A stretch of DNA of 64,000 nt from Acidimicrobiia bacterium (GCA_028285585.1 JANQOU010000013.1:91180-155179); one strand, 5' to 3'; numbered from the stretch's first letter, positions 34,093 through 44,717 are shown. Notes: generated by a model from the sequence alone, not told the origin. Numbers and translations: made by a program.

Positions 34093-34643
34093 CAGACTTC
34101 CAGCAGCTCCTCTTCTTTGTTGCCCATCAGCGTGTCGATGCGCTCGACCCAGTGGTCGGTCAGCTTCTGAAGCTCATCCTCGCCCCGGCGGATGTCGTCG
34201 TCCGATATCTCACCATGGAGTGCCTCCATGTCCGTCTTGGAGTGACGGCGGACATTTCGCACCGAGACCCTGCCGTCCTCGGCCATGCGATGGACGACTC
34301 TGATCAACTCCTTGCGCCGCTCCTCCGTCAGCGGGGGGAAGGCGATCCGGATGACAGTCCCGTCGTTGGTCGGGTTGAGGCCCAGGTCCGAGTTCTGGAT
34401 CGAGCGCTCGATGTCGTTGACTGTCGACTTGTCGAAAGGCTGCACCACCAGAAGGCGTGGCTCGGGGACGGCGATCGATGCGAGCTGTTGCAGCGGGGTT
34501 GGCGTGCCGTAGTAGTCAACAGTGATGCGGTGGAGAAGCTGCGGGTTGGCGCGACCGGTGCGAACCGTCGAGAACTCCCCGGCGACATGATCCACTGCCT
34601 GCTCCATCTTGTGCTCGGCCTCGGCCAAGAGATCGCTGATCAT
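34092..34643 (-). CDS. frr: Ribosome recycling factor
   Basis: 183 residues, normal length. Splits post-termination ribosomes with EF-G. The conserved VRTGRANPQLLHRITVDYYG segment and the C-terminal RRHSKTDMEAL helix are intact. It follows pyrH by 12 bases. Confidence 0.97.
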   Translation of the reverse strand: MISDLLAEAEHKMEQAVDHVAGEFSTVRTGRANPQLLHRITVDYYGTPTPLQQLASIAVPEPRLLVVQPFDKSTVNDIERSIQNSDLGLNPTNDGTVIRIAFPPLTEERRKELIRVVHRMAEDGRVSVRNVRRHSKTDMEALHGEISDDDIRRGEDELQKLTDHWVERIDTLMGNKEEELLEV

Positions 34644-34655
34644 GCTCCTCGCTCC

Positions 34656-35372
<717 letters not shown>

Positions 35373-35380
35373 AGGTCCTC

Positions 35381-35989
35381 CTAGCCCTTGATCGCCACTC
35401 GTGCGAAGCGGCGCACCGAGATGTTCTCACCCATCTTCGATGCGAGGGCTCCGACCATGTCGGCAATGGTCCCGTCGTACTTCTCGGCATTGACGAACTT
35501 CTGCTCGTAGAGGACGTTGTCGGCGTACCAAGACTCCATCTTCCCGTCGACAATCCTCTCGATGACGTCCTCTGGCTTTCCCTCGGCTTCGGCCTGGCGG
35601 GCTATCAGCTCGCGCTCTTTTGCGACCTCGGTCTCATCGGCCTCTTCTCGGGTCACCCATTGCGGGTTGGCCCAGCTGACGTGCATTGCGATGTCGTTGG
35701 CCGTCTCGCCGAACTCACCGCTCTTGGCGACGAAGTCGGTCTCACAGACCAGCTCGACCAGGACGCCCATGGTGGGACGCTCGTTTTGGATGTGGATGTA
35801 GCTGCCGATGACACCCTCATCCGCCTCGCGGTCCTTGCGCTTGTCCATCTTGGCCTGCCCACGCTCGCGGAGCAGTTCGTAGGCCTTGTCGATGTCACCG
35901 TCGGCATCGCTCAAGGCTTTCTTGGCGTCCATCATGCCGACACCGGCATCCTGGCGCAGTTTCTGGATTTCCTTTGCTGAGATAGTCAT
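35381..35989 (-). CDS. tsf: Elongation factor Ts (short form)
   Basis: Nucleotide-exchange factor for EF-Tu. 202 residues, against about 270-280 in many actinobacteria. The UBA-like N-domain ([19 protein letters not shown]) and the core with the CETDFVAK segment are present. One subdomain of the duplicated core and the coiled coil appear missing, as in the short EF-Ts of some phyla. It ends with [11 protein letters not shown], so it is not truncated. ATG overlaps rpsB by four bases. Confidence 0.95.
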   Translation of the reverse strand: MTISAKEIQKLRQDAGVGMMDAKKALSDADGDIDKAYELLRERGQAKMDKRKDREADEGVIGSYIHIQNERPTMGVLVELVCETDFVAKSGEFGETANDIAMHVSWANPQWVTREEADETEVAKERELIARQAEAEGKPEDVIERIVDGKMESWYADNVLYEQKFVNAEKYDGTIADMVGALASKMGENISVRRFARVAIKG

Positions 35990-36723
35990 TTCTTCGGCGA
36001 GTTCTTCTCATCGTCGGCCTTGGCCGGCTTCTTCTTCTTGGCGATCTCACGTCCCTCGATGACCGAGTCGGCGATGGCGCCGGCGATGAGGTCGGCGGCT
36101 CGAATCGCATCGTCGTTGCCCGGGATTATGTAATCGATGGCATCGGGGTCTGAGTTCGAATCGACGAGTGCGATGATCGGGATCCCGAGTCGATCGGCCT
36201 CCTTGACCGCTGTGGCCTCGGTGTTCACGTCAATGACGAATACCGCCTCGGGAAGCCTCTGAAGGTCGGCGACACCGCCGAGGTTCCCTTCCAACTTGGC
36301 CAGCTCGCGGCGAAGGCGGAGTCGCTCCTTCTTGGGCAAGGACTCCATCTCGGCGCTTTCCTCCATGCGGCGCAGCTCCTTCATGTAGAAGACGCGCTTC
36401 TGGATCGTGCGGAAGTTGGTGAGCATCCCTCCCAGCCAGCGATAGTTGACATAAGGCTGGTTTGAGCGAACCGCGTTCTCGGCGATCGCTGATTGAGCCT
36501 GCTTCTTCGTGCCCACGAAGAGGACGGTGCCGCCTTCAGCAGCGACATCCTTTGCGAATCCAGCCGCCTCAGCGACCTGAGTGACGGTCTGACGCAGGTC
36601 GATGATGTGGATTCCGTTGCGCTCCCCGTAGATATACGGGCGCATCTTGGGGTTCCAGCGTCGAGTCTGATGACCGAAATGGACGCCGGCCTCCAAGAGC
36701 TGTTTCATAGTGACTTCAGCCAC
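35986..36723 (-). CDS. rpsB: 30S ribosomal protein S2
   Basis: 245 residues. The S2 signatures [19 protein letters not shown] and [17 protein letters not shown] are intact, with a Lys-rich C-terminus. GTG 36723 is preceded by AAAGGAG with a 5-base spacer, so the longer upstream frame is not used. First gene of the rpsB-tsf-pyrH-frr-cdsA-dxr-rseP unit, with a leader of about 100 bases. Confidence 0.97.
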   Translation of the reverse strand: MAEVTMKQLLEAGVHFGHQTRRWNPKMRPYIYGERNGIHIIDLRQTVTQVAEAAGFAKDVAAEGGTVLFVGTKKQAQSAIAENAVRSNQPYVNYRWLGGMLTNFRTIQKRVFYMKELRRMEESAEMESLPKKERLRLRRELAKLEGNLGGVADLQRLPEAVFVIDVNTEATAVKEADRLGIPIIALVDSNSDPDAIDYIIPGNDDAIRAADLIAGAIADSVIEGREIAKKKKPAKADDEKNSPKK

Positions 36724-36828
36724 AATTGCTCCTTTCTGGTTGTGCCTCCGCCCGTCCATCGTCTCGATGACCTCCAACCTCTCGAGAGAGGCACCAGTGA
36801 AGGGTCACGGGCGTGTGTGATGGTTGAG

Positions 36829-36834
36829 ATTGTA
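36829..36834 (-). promoter_or_regulatory. Probable -10 element of rpsB
   Basis: TACAAT on the minus strand, about 105 bases before the rpsB GTG. It leaves a leader long enough for S2 autoregulation, though I see no clear structure. It touches the start of queG on the other strand. Confidence 0.4.
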
Positions 36835-37931
36835 TGTCCGTTGCTTACGCTGCGGTAATCGACACCAATCGTCTTCGGGAGCTCGCCACCGCCAGCGGAG
36901 CCTCCGGCTTTGGCGTGACGTCGGCTGAGCCGTTCACGTCGGCAAAGGCCAAGCTGATAGAGCACCACGCCAACGGCATGGCGGGCCCATTGAGGTTCAC
37001 CTACGACGATCCGGAGACGGCCACAGACGTGAGCCGCTCGTTCCCCTGGGCCCAGTCGATGATTGTCGTCACCCATTCCTACTCCACAGCCTCACCGGCA
37101 CCAACAGGTGCAGTGGTGGCCCGTTTCGCCGCCACAAACGGCTACGAAGCGCTACGCAGCATCACCACACATCTGGCCGAGCAAATTCGCGCATCCGGCC
37201 ATCGCGCCGAGGCGCTGATCGACGACAACAGGTTGGTCGATAGGTCGGCAGCCGCCCGCGCCGGTGTGGGTTGGATAGGAAAGAGCACGATGGTGCTGGC
37301 GCCGGGCTTGGGCCCGTGGTTCCTCATCGGGTCCGTCGTCACCGACGTGGACCTCGATCCCACTCCTCCGATGGTCAGAACTTGCGGTACCTGTGTTGCC
37401 TGTATCCCGGCGTGCCCTACTGGTGCCATAACTTCCGATGGGCTGGACGCCTCCAAGTGCATCTCCACGTGGCTGCAGTCACCGGGCTCTCTTCCCAGGT
37501 GGTTGAGGCCACTGATCGGGCGCCGCATCTACGGCTGCGACGACTGCCTGACCTCGTGCCCACCTGGCAAGTCGAAACTGGAGATCCGATCTTCCAAAAC
37601 GCTGGCGTTCGATGAGCTGCTGTCGCTTGACGACGAGTCGTTGCTGGAGCGGTTCCACTGGTGGTACGTGCCCCGTCGTCAAGGCCGCTACATCAGACGC
37701 AACCTGCTGGTGGCCGCAGGAAACTCACGAGAGCCTGCTGCACTGTCGCCGATCCGAGACCATCTGGAACACCCGTCGTCGATGATCCGGGCACACGCCG
37801 TCTGGGCGCTTCATAGGATGCTGGGTGCCGAGTCGTTGCCCGAGCTGGACGAGATGAGACAACGGGAGACGGTGGCGGAGGTCCTCGATGAGCTGGATCT
37901 TGCACTCGGCGCACCCGGAGATGCTCCTTAG
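36834..37931 (+). CDS. queG: Epoxyqueuosine reductase-like protein (QueG)
   Basis: Cobalamin- and Fe-S-dependent reductase acting in the last step of queuosine formation in tRNA. 365 residues. The B12/catalytic domain covers about 1-180. The two 4Fe-4S clusters use CGTCVACIPACP (about residue 180) and CDDCLTSCPPG (about 230). HEAT-like repeats fill the C-terminus (HPSSMIRAHAVWALHRML). No other queuosine genes are in this window. ATG 36834 lacks both a ribosome binding site and the TANNNT spacing, so the exact start is uncertain. Confidence 0.85.
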   Translation: MSVAYAAVIDTNRLRELATASGASGFGVTSAEPFTSAKAKLIEHHANGMAGPLRFTYDDPETATDVSRSFPWAQSMIVVTHSYSTASPAPTGAVVARFAATNGYEALRSITTHLAEQIRASGHRAEALIDDNRLVDRSAAARAGVGWIGKSTMVLAPGLGPWFLIGSVVTDVDLDPTPPMVRTCGTCVACIPACPTGAITSDGLDASKCISTWLQSPGSLPRWLRPLIGRRIYGCDDCLTSCPPGKSKLEIRSSKTLAFDELLSLDDESLLERFHWWYVPRRQGRYIRRNLLVAAGNSREPAALSPIRDHLEHPSSMIRAHAVWALHRMLGAESLPELDEMRQRETVAEVLDELDLALGAPGDAP

Positions 37932-37941
37932 AGTCACAACC

Positions 37942-38421
37942 GTGACCCAACGCCCACCTGTGACCCCTGCCGTTCGCGCCCTCCGGGCGGCCGGCGTCGC
38001 ATACGAGCCGTACCTGTATGACTACGAGCAGTTCCCCGGCGCCGTGGGTGCCGCCGAGCACATCGGGATCGACCCGGGCTTGACGGCAAAAACCATCGTG
38101 CTGGCGACGAGCGAGGACTCGGGGGTGGTGGTCTTGATGAATGGTGATCGCGAGATCTCGACCAAGGCAGTGGCGCGGTTTCTAGGCGTGAAGCAGACAC
38201 GTCCTGCCACTCAACGAGAGGCTGATCGCTGGACGGGTTATCAATTCGGAGGCACTTCCCCGCTAGGTCTGCGGACGCCACTGCCGATCCTCGCCCAGCA
38301 AGAGGTCGCCGACCTGGAGACGGTCTACGTCAACGCGGGCAGCCGGGGTTTCGTCATCGGGATCGATGCAAAGACGCTGATCGATCTCTGCAATGCGACG
38401 GTGGTCGAAGTCTCCGCCTGA
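37942..38421 (+). CDS. ybaK: YbaK/EbsC-type aminoacyl-tRNA deacylase
   Basis: 159 residues. Trans-editing enzyme, typically hydrolysing Cys-tRNA(Pro) or related misacylated tRNAs; proS is also in this window. It has TPAVRALRAAGV, GLTAKTIVLAT with the conserved Lys, and the GGTSPLGLRTPLP motif of the YbaK group. GTG 37942, ten bases after the queG stop, gives a normal-length protein; an ATG at 37921 that overlaps queG is the alternative. Confidence 0.88.
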   Translation: MTQRPPVTPAVRALRAAGVAYEPYLYDYEQFPGAVGAAEHIGIDPGLTAKTIVLATSEDSGVVVLMNGDREISTKAVARFLGVKQTRPATQREADRWTGYQFGGTSPLGLRTPLPILAQQEVADLETVYVNAGSRGFVIGIDAKTLIDLCNATVVEVSA

Positions 38422-39201
38422 TCAACCCCAGGCGGGGTCGCCGAGGCGATTGCGCAGCGACATCATCGTTTTGGCGTGTATCTGACAGACCCTTGACTCG
38501 GTGACCCCGAGGACATCCCCGATCTCGGCCAATGTCATCCCCTCGTAGTAGTAGAGCGTGACTACCAGCCGCTCCCGGTCTGGCAGACGGTTGATCGCGT
38601 CGACCAGGCCGAGACGGGTCTCTTCTGTCTGGAAAGCCGACTCCGGCGAGACGCCCTGCGGGTCGGCGAGCATCTCGCCCATTGAGGTCTGCGAGTCACC
38701 GGACACGAACTCATCGAGAGCAGCGATGCCCGATCGCCCAATCTCGGCAAGAGCATCATTCAGCTCACCCACGGACATCTCGATGGCACCAGCGATCTCG
38801 TCTTCGGTCGGCGTGCGCTGAAGCTGGTGCTCCAGGTCGACCACAGCCGTCTCGATGCGCCGCGCTCGGGAGCGAACGGACCGAGGAACCCAGTCGAGAG
38901 CACGCAGCTCATCGAGGATCGCACCCTTGATCCTGTTGATCGCATAGGTCTCGAACTTGAACCCTCGATCCGGCTCGAATTTGTCGATGGCGTCGATGAG
39001 ACCGAACAGCCCGTAGCTGGCGAGATCGTTCTGGTCGACCGAGCGCGGAAGGCCGGCACCGACACGCCCCGCGACATACTTCACCAGCGGCGAGTAGTGA
39101 AGGATGAGACGCTCACGGGTGTCAGCATCGCCCTGGGACTTGAAGCTCGCCCAAAGCCCCTCGACCTGAGTTTTCTCAGGCTCGGGGGTGGCTTCGATCA
39201 T
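38422..39201 (-). CDS. whiG: RNA polymerase sigma factor, WhiG/FliA type
   Basis: Alternative sigma-70 of 259 residues. Region 2 ([20 protein letters not shown], then a FETYA...[11 protein letters not shown] stretch), region 3 ([15 protein letters not shown]) and the region 4 HTH ([21 protein letters not shown]) are all present. WhiG controls sporulation genes in Streptomyces and FliA controls flagella elsewhere; neither gene set is visible here. ATG 39201 lies 26 bases inside xerC and has GAGAGG five bases upstream, so it is translated from the xerC message. Confidence 0.9.
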   Translation of the reverse strand: MIEATPEPEKTQVEGLWASFKSQGDADTRERLILHYSPLVKYVAGRVGAGLPRSVDQNDLASYGLFGLIDAIDKFEPDRGFKFETYAINRIKGAILDELRALDWVPRSVRSRARRIETAVVDLEHQLQRTPTEDEIAGAIEMSVGELNDALAEIGRSGIAALDEFVSGDSQTSMGEMLADPQGVSPESAFQTEETRLGLVDAINRLPDRERLVVTLYYYEGMTLAEIGDVLGVTESRVCQIHAKTMMSLRNRLGDPAWG

Positions 39202-40063
39202 AAGTACCTCTCAGATGCTGACGGGACACGGCAGTGTAGATCTGGGTCGTCGCCAGATCGGTATGACCGAGAAGATCCTGGACCGTTCTCAAGTCGGCAC
39301 CACCCTCGAGCAAATGGGTCGCAAACGAGTGACGAAGGGCATGCGGGAAGGTCGAAAGACGATTTGCGACTATCCGGCGGATACCCCTGGCGTCCAATGG
39401 GCCGCCCCTCACCCCGACCCAGAGAGAGTCGCCGGCAGCAGCACCGGCCAATTGGCCCCGCGCCCCATCGAGATAAGCCTCAACTGCCTTCTGGGCCGGG
39501 CGTCCCATCGGCACCGATCTCGTCTTCCCGCCCTTTCCGGTCACGGTCACGAAGTCGCCTTCGACGTCATGCACGGTGAGCGAGGCAAGCTCGGATATCC
39601 GCAGGCCTGTTGCGTAGAGGGTCTCGATGAGTGCTCGGTCCCGAATACTCGTTGGGTCGTTGGCGTCGATCGCCTCGATGCCATGACCCACCATGCGTGA
39701 CGACAATGCGTGCGGCAGGGGCCGATCGAGCTTTGGCTTGGTTATGCCGTCGAACGGGTTGGCTTCGATGATCTCACGCCGAACTGCATCGGCGAGGAAA
39801 GACCTCACAGCAGACGCCTTCCGGTTCAAAGACCGCTTGGAGTAGCCCCGGGTGTCCAGAAACGCCAAGAAACGGCGGCAGTGAGTGCGGTCAACCGACT
39901 GAATCGAAGACACACCGGACCGCTCGCAGTAGTCAAAAAACTGTGCGAGATCGCGTCGATATGCGTCGGTTGTGTGACTGGACAACCCGCGTTGGTCACG
40001 CAAACGGTCCAGATATCCGGCGACGTGGGGCATCACCCATGCCGGTGTCTTGGGTATGGCCAC
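39176..40063 (-). CDS. xerC: Tyrosine recombinase XerC
   Basis: Chromosome-dimer resolvase of 295 residues. SAM-like N-terminal domain to about residue 95, then the catalytic domain. Catalytic residues seen: Arg in [11 protein letters not shown], Lys in GKGGKTR, HxxR in [12 protein letters not shown], His in [11 protein letters not shown] and Tyr in IYT. The complete set argues for an active Xer protein rather than a phage remnant. GTG 40063 is six bases after TAGCAT (40075-40070), which overlaps the end of dprA. Confidence 0.9.
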   Translation of the reverse strand: MAIPKTPAWVMPHVAGYLDRLRDQRGLSSHTTDAYRRDLAQFFDYCERSGVSSIQSVDRTHCRRFLAFLDTRGYSKRSLNRKASAVRSFLADAVRREIIEANPFDGITKPKLDRPLPHALSSRMVGHGIEAIDANDPTSIRDRALIETLYATGLRISELASLTVHDVEGDFVTVTGKGGKTRSVPMGRPAQKAVEAYLDGARGQLAGAAAGDSLWVGVRGGPLDARGIRRIVANRLSTFPHALRHSFATHLLEGGADLRTVQDLLGHTDLATTQIYTAVSRQHLRGTYDRSHPRA

Positions 40064-40072
40064 ACGGTGATG

Positions 40073-40906
40073 CTATTGGCGACTCTCGGTAGTGGAAGGA
40101 ATCACTCGATTCCCCGACCTGGTCAGGGACCCGTCTATTTCCATCCTGCCTATTCGCGCCAGAACCTCACTCAGGGGTATCCCCCAGATGTCGACGAGAG
40201 CCTCTATCTCCGCTCCGGCAGGCGGGATTGAGCCATCCGACCGGGCTCGACTCGCAGGAGGGCCGACGATCAACGACAGCTCCTCTATCAGGTCGTCGGC
40301 GCCAAACGTCGGGAACGCCCCGTCTCTGATCAGCAAGTTGCATCCAGCGGAAGCACCGCGATCCACATCACCGGGAACGGCAAACACCGGCCGACCCAAC
40401 TCCGCGGCAAGGCGAGCTGTGATCAACGCCCCGCCAGTGGCGGCTGCTTCCACAACGACAACTGCTTGCGACCAGGCGGCAATCAGACGGTTTCGCGCCG
40501 GAAAACGCCATCGGTCCGGCGGGGTCTCTCCCGGATACTCGGAGACGACAAGCCCGGCGGTGTCCAGGATCTGATCGAGGATGGGCTTGTTCTCCTTGGG
40601 GTAGCAAACATCGATCCCAGAGCCCAGGATCGCCACGGCGTGGCCCCCACCGGACAGACACCCGCGATGGGCTGCGGCATCGATGCCACGCGCAAGACCG
40701 CTGACCACCGACCAACCAGCCCTGGCAATCGCCAGGCCGAATGCCTCCGCCAGCCGTACTCCGTAGGAGGTGCAACGACGTGTGCCCACCACAGCAACGG
40801 CAGGCACGGCCGAAAGCTCGCCGCGGATATGGACCGGAGGGGAGTCTTCGAGGTCGAGAAGACCTGCCGGGTAAACGGCCTCGCCGGGTGAGATTCGCCG
40901 GCTCAC
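40073..40906 (-). CDS. dprA: DNA-processing protein DprA
   Basis: Loads RecA on incoming single-stranded DNA. 277 residues. Rossmann-like core with AVVGTRRCTSYG, VSGLARGIDAAAH and FPARNRLIAAWSQAVVVVEA; a C-terminal winged-helix region follows. GTG 40906 overlaps comM by four bases (GTGA); a GTG one codon earlier is possible. The dprA-comM pair is standard in actinobacteria. Confidence 0.93.
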   Translation of the reverse strand: MSRRISPGEAVYPAGLLDLEDSPPVHIRGELSAVPAVAVVGTRRCTSYGVRLAEAFGLAIARAGWSVVSGLARGIDAAAHRGCLSGGGHAVAILGSGIDVCYPKENKPILDQILDTAGLVVSEYPGETPPDRWRFPARNRLIAAWSQAVVVVEAAATGGALITARLAAELGRPVFAVPGDVDRGASAGCNLLIRDGAFPTFGADDLIEELSLIVGPPASRARSDGSIPPAGAEIEALVDIWGIPLSEVLARIGRMEIDGSLTRSGNRVIPSTTESRQ

Positions 40907-42336
40907 CACTTGCCACGCAATGTCAGCGCCTCGCTCAGATGGGCCTCGGTGATGTTCCCCGTTTGAGCAAGATCGGCGATCGTCCTGGCAACCCGGCGCA
41001 CCCGGTCGGCACCACGCGCGGTCAGCACACCGGCGTCGAGCGCGCGAAGAACCATCTGCGTTGCGGCCGGCTCCTCGCCACCCTCCCGAGATTCGGCGAA
41101 CTCGCGTGCTCGAGAGATCCTGGCCCTTACCGATTGCGAGCTCTCGGATTGCTGATCAGTCATCTCAGAAGAGGCGACACGACCGACGTGAACCACCAAA
41201 TCAACTCGATCCAGCAAAGGGCCGCTGACTCGCTGCCGGTAACGCGACGCCATTGCGGGCCGGCAGCGGCACGGCACCCGGTCATCACCGTTGAAGCCGC
41301 ACGGACAAGGGTTTGTGGCCGCTACCAACTGGAACGAAGCCGGGAAGCTGGTGGTCATTCCCCTCCGGGCGATGGTCACCTCGCCGCTCTCCATGGGCTG
41401 TCGCAAAGTGTCGAGGTGGCTGCGTGGGAACTCGGCAAGCTCGTCGAGGAACAGCACGCCGTGGTTGGCCAGCGATGCCTCCCCCGGCACGGGAAGCCCC
41501 GACCCGCCTCCGATCAACGCTGCACGTGACGCCGTGTGATGTGGGCTGCGGAAAGGTGAGGTGAAGTCGATGCCACGCGTCAGGCCGGCCGCTGCGTGCA
41601 CGAGACCCACTTCTACGGCTTGCCTCTCGTCCAAGGCAGGCAACAGGCCGGCAAGCCGTTGGGCCAGCATCGTCTTACCGCCACCCGGCGGCCCGTGGAA
41701 CAGAACATGGTGACGCCCGGCTGCTGCGATCTCTATGGCGCGGCGAGCCAGCAGCTGGCCTTTCACATCGATCAGATCTTCGGAGCCGTTGTGGATTTGA
41801 TTGATCAAGCGGCTCGCCGCCAGTGGGGAGTCGAGACCGCTTCCGAGCCGGTTGACCGCCTCAGCCAAGGTCCGCACCGGATGAACCGCGGCACCCGGCA
41901 CACTTGCCGCCTCCTCGGCATTGGCTTCCAGCACCAGGCAAGGAACGCCAAGCCGAGAGGAGAGAACACCGGCCGCCATCGTCGACCGCGCCGAGCGCAC
42001 CGACCCGTCCAGGGCCAACTCCCCGACGGCGATCACATCACGGGGGCTAGGACCTGAGTTCGAAGCTGAGAGAAGACCCAGAGCGATCGGCATGTCGTAG
42101 TCGGACCCGCCTTTGGGGAGCGACGCTGGGCTCAGGTTCACTGTGACGGCGCGGTTCGGGAATTGGCTGCCTGTGGAGGCAAGAGCGGCCCTGACCCGAT
42201 CTTTCGCTTCTCTCACAGCGCTGTCGGGAAGCCCAGAGAGCTTGAAAGACTCTGCCTGACGCCCGACGTGGACTTCGACGCGAACGGGCCTGACATCTCC
42301 CCCGACCAGCGCCACCGAGGTGGTCACTGAGTTCAT
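40903..42336 (-). CDS. comM: ComM / YifB-family AAA+ ATPase
   Basis: 477-residue Mg-chelatase-like helicase used in branch migration during transformation. Lon-like N-terminal domain (GLPDSAVREAKDRVRAAL; NLSPASLPKGGSDYDMPIAL), then Walker A GPPGGGKTML, the LFLDELAEFPR Walker B, and sensor regions. The Zn-binding Cys cluster is NPCPCGFNG and CRCRP. ATG 42336 lies six bases after TACGTT (42348-42343). Confidence 0.93.
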   Translation of the reverse strand: MNSVTTSVALVGGDVRPVRVEVHVGRQAESFKLSGLPDSAVREAKDRVRAALASTGSQFPNRAVTVNLSPASLPKGGSDYDMPIALGLLSASNSGPSPRDVIAVGELALDGSVRSARSTMAAGVLSSRLGVPCLVLEANAEEAASVPGAAVHPVRTLAEAVNRLGSGLDSPLAASRLINQIHNGSEDLIDVKGQLLARRAIEIAAAGRHHVLFHGPPGGGKTMLAQRLAGLLPALDERQAVEVGLVHAAAGLTRGIDFTSPFRSPHHTASRAALIGGGSGLPVPGEASLANHGVLFLDELAEFPRSHLDTLRQPMESGEVTIARRGMTTSFPASFQLVAATNPCPCGFNGDDRVPCRCRPAMASRYRQRVSGPLLDRVDLVVHVGRVASSEMTDQQSESSQSVRARISRAREFAESREGGEEPAATQMVLRALDAGVLTARGADRVRRVARTIADLAQTGNITEAHLSEALTLRGKW

Positions 42337-42342
42337 GGGACG

Positions 42343-42348
42343 AACGTA
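42343..42348 (-). promoter_or_regulatory. Leaderless -10 element of comM
   Basis: TACGTT, six bases before ATG 42336. Confidence 0.5.
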
Positions 42349-42368
42349 AGGCCTGACCGCTGCGGCTT

Positions 42369-43829
42369 CTAGGGGGTTATCACCGTCGACCCGGTCCGGC
42401 GGCTATCGGCATGACCGTGCAGCACACCGCCCTGGAACGCAGCGCCGTTGACGCCGCCGAAGTACATGTGCAACTCCTCGTAGCGCCGAACATCCCAATC
42501 GAAGTCGGCGCTGATACCGGGCTCGACCGCCACTCGGACACCCCAATCACCGAACTCCGGATGGACCCGAGGGTGCTCGATGGCACCCATCAAGTCGTCT
42601 CCCAATGCCAAGGCTGCCACTGTTGACACCAGGGCGCTGGTGATCCTGGATGCACCCGGAGTGCCCAGAGCGACGACATCGCCACCCGCTCGCGCCACCA
42701 GCGGCGTCATGTTGGACATCAGCCGGCTCCCCGCCACGCCGGCCTCCTTGCCACCCAACTCCAGCTCACCGACACCGTTGTTCATCAACATGCCGGTGCC
42801 AGCGGGGATCACCCCGGACCCATAGCCGCCGGAGAAAGAGGCAGAGACCGCTCCTCCACTTTCGTCGACAACCGCGACGGCGATGGTCGAAGGCGATAGA
42901 ACGCCAGCACGCCTGAGCAGTCTCACGGCGTCGTCTTCGAAACCTTCGCCTGGCTGAAGCTCAGCAGCTCTCTGGCTGAACGCACTCACCAGGGCCGAGG
43001 CCCAGTCGGCGGGACCAGGGTCGTCCTGGCCGGCCAATTCGGCCATCGCCAAGGCGAAGGTCACTCCGCCCACCGCAGGAGGCGGGTTGGCGCTGACATC
43101 CCACCTCTCGGCCCGCAGCCTGAGAGGATCCCGCACAACTGGCTCGTAGACGGCCAGGTCTTGACGCGTGATGTCACTTCCACGCATCGACAGGTCTTCG
43201 ACTATCGCTTGCGCCAGGTCACCGCGATACATCACCTCGGCGCCTTCGCTGCCGATGTGCCGAAGGGTCTCGGCAAGCCCTTCGTAGAGAACCGTATCGC
43301 CAACATCCTTGAGCCTGTCACCGTCGTAGATAGCGGCGCGAGAAGCCGGATCGACCGAGAAGATCGGCTCGCCCGAGTAGACGAGGTAGTTGTGCGAGGC
43401 CTGGCTCAGGGGAAAGCCAGCCTCGATCGAGGAGGCGGCGATCTCCATCAGCATCGCCCACGGAGCCGAGCCGAATTGAGCGTGGGCTGCGCCGAGGGCC
43501 GCAAATGTGCCGGGAACACCGATCGACCCTGGGCCGACGGCCGTGGTGACACCGCCGCCGTACTCCATCCAAACCTGAGGTGCGACCACTTCCCCGGAGA
43601 AGCCGATGCCGGGATAGGTCATGTAGCCGTCGATGACCACTGGCCGCCGGCTGGGAAGGTCGATGGTGAGGAAGCCGCCGCCCCCGGGTGCACAGACTCC
43701 GGGCTCGGTGCAGCTGGCGACGAGAGCAGCGACGATGGCGACGTCCACCACGGAGCCACCCTCGGCCACAGCAAGGCTTGCCGCCTCGGTGGCGATATCG
43801 GATGGGCCGGCGATGGCCATTCTCGTCAT
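42369..43829 (-). CDS. Gamma-glutamyltransferase family protein
   Basis: Ntn-hydrolase of 486 residues, normally self-cleaved into two chains. The predicted nucleophile is the Thr in PSTIAVAVVD, which aligns with the first Thr of TTHYSVVD in classical GGT. The next motif GYGSGVIPAGTGMLMNN matches the family GSGFGS-to-LNN region. No signal peptide is visible, so it may be cytoplasmic; bacterial GGTs are usually exported. The ATG at 43829 follows TACCCT (43841-43836) by six bases. A further in-frame ATG lies at 43820. Confidence 0.82.
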   Translation of the reverse strand: MTRMAIAGPSDIATEAASLAVAEGGSVVDVAIVAALVASCTEPGVCAPGGGGFLTIDLPSRRPVVIDGYMTYPGIGFSGEVVAPQVWMEYGGGVTTAVGPGSIGVPGTFAALGAAHAQFGSAPWAMLMEIAASSIEAGFPLSQASHNYLVYSGEPIFSVDPASRAAIYDGDRLKDVGDTVLYEGLAETLRHIGSEGAEVMYRGDLAQAIVEDLSMRGSDITRQDLAVYEPVVRDPLRLRAERWDVSANPPPAVGGVTFALAMAELAGQDDPGPADWASALVSAFSQRAAELQPGEGFEDDAVRLLRRAGVLSPSTIAVAVVDESGGAVSASFSGGYGSGVIPAGTGMLMNNGVGELELGGKEAGVAGSRLMSNMTPLVARAGGDVVALGTPGASRITSALVSTVAALALGDDLMGAIEHPRVHPEFGDWGVRVAVEPGISADFDWDVRRYEELHMYFGGVNGAAFQGGVLHGHADSRRTGSTVITP

Positions 43830-43930
43830 CGGAGCAGGGTAAATCGATGCCCGTCCATCTCGACCGCGCTGCACCAAGTCGCTCTAGACGCAACCCCATG
43901 CAGCGCAGACGAGAGGAAACGGGCCAGGAG

Positions 43931-44710
43931 TTAGCGGCCGCGCCACTCCGGGTCGCGTTTGTCGAAGAAGGCGGCGACCCCTTCGACCGAGTCTTCGGTC
44001 GTGAAGGCAATCGACTGTGACTGGCCTTCCCAGCTCAAAGCCTCGGCGAAGCTCATGCCGAATGAGGCGTCCAGAGCCTGCTTCGTGAACATCTGAGCTA
44101 GCGGAGCACCGGCTAGCAGCGATTCGGCGACCTCTCGGGCCCGGCTCTCCAGTGCGTCGACTGCGACCACCTCCAAGACGAGGCCAATCCGCTCGGCCTC
44201 AGCCGCGTCGACGATCCTTCCGGACAGGGCCAGCTCCTTCGCCCGTTGCAACCCGACATGGCGAGGAAGCAGCCAGGTGCCCCCGAAGTCGACCGTGAGG
44301 CCCCGGCGCACGAATATCTCTGAGAACCTGGCGCTCTCCGCCGCTATCACCAGGTCACACCCAAGAGCCAGATTCATCCCAGCACCCACGGCGACACCGT
44401 CGACTGCTGCGATCGTCGGCTTGGAGACTCTGTGGAGAGCGGTGGCGGCCTCTTCGATGACCTTCATGCGCTTGTGCTGCCCGATGATGGGCCGTTCTTC
44501 GCCTATGGAGTCGACGTTCAAGTCGGCTCCGGCGCAGAACGAGCCACCACGGCCTGTCACGATCAGCACTCGCTCTTCACCACTCTCGAAGTCCTTGAAG
44601 GCGTCCCTCAACTCGGGGAACCCTTCAACTGGGATCGCGTTGCGTCGCTCGGGCCGGTTGATCCGCAGCCACCGGATGGCTCCTTCGTTCTCTACCTCGA
44701 GCCAGCTCAC
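43931..44710 (-). CDS. Enoyl-CoA hydratase/isomerase family protein
   Basis: Crotonase-fold enzyme of 259 residues. The oxyanion-hole segments are SFCAGADLN (about residue 58) and VAVGAGMNLALGCDLVIAAE (about 105); the catalytic Glu region is GGTWLLPRHVGLQRAKEL (about 142). Beta-oxidation or a related CoA pathway; the true substrate is unknown. GTG 44710 follows TACCGT (44723-44718) by seven bases. It is divergent from the 37-residue gene at 44755. A thiolase is 7 kb away at 51511. Confidence 0.88.
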   Translation of the reverse strand: MSWLEVENEGAIRWLRINRPERRNAIPVEGFPELRDAFKDFESGEERVLIVTGRGGSFCAGADLNVDSIGEERPIIGQHKRMKVIEEAATALHRVSKPTIAAVDGVAVGAGMNLALGCDLVIAAESARFSEIFVRRGLTVDFGGTWLLPRHVGLQRAKELALSGRIVDAAEAERIGLVLEVVAVDALESRAREVAESLLAGAPLAQMFTKQALDASFGMSFAEALSWEGQSQSIAFTTEDSVEGVAAFFDKRDPEWRGR

Positions 44711-44717
44711 TCAGGTG

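Noticed and set aside
39176..40063. XerC as a phage or integron integrase
   Set aside because: Full Xer-type catalytic set and the conserved dprA-xerC-whiG neighbourhood; no att-like repeats or phage genes nearby.
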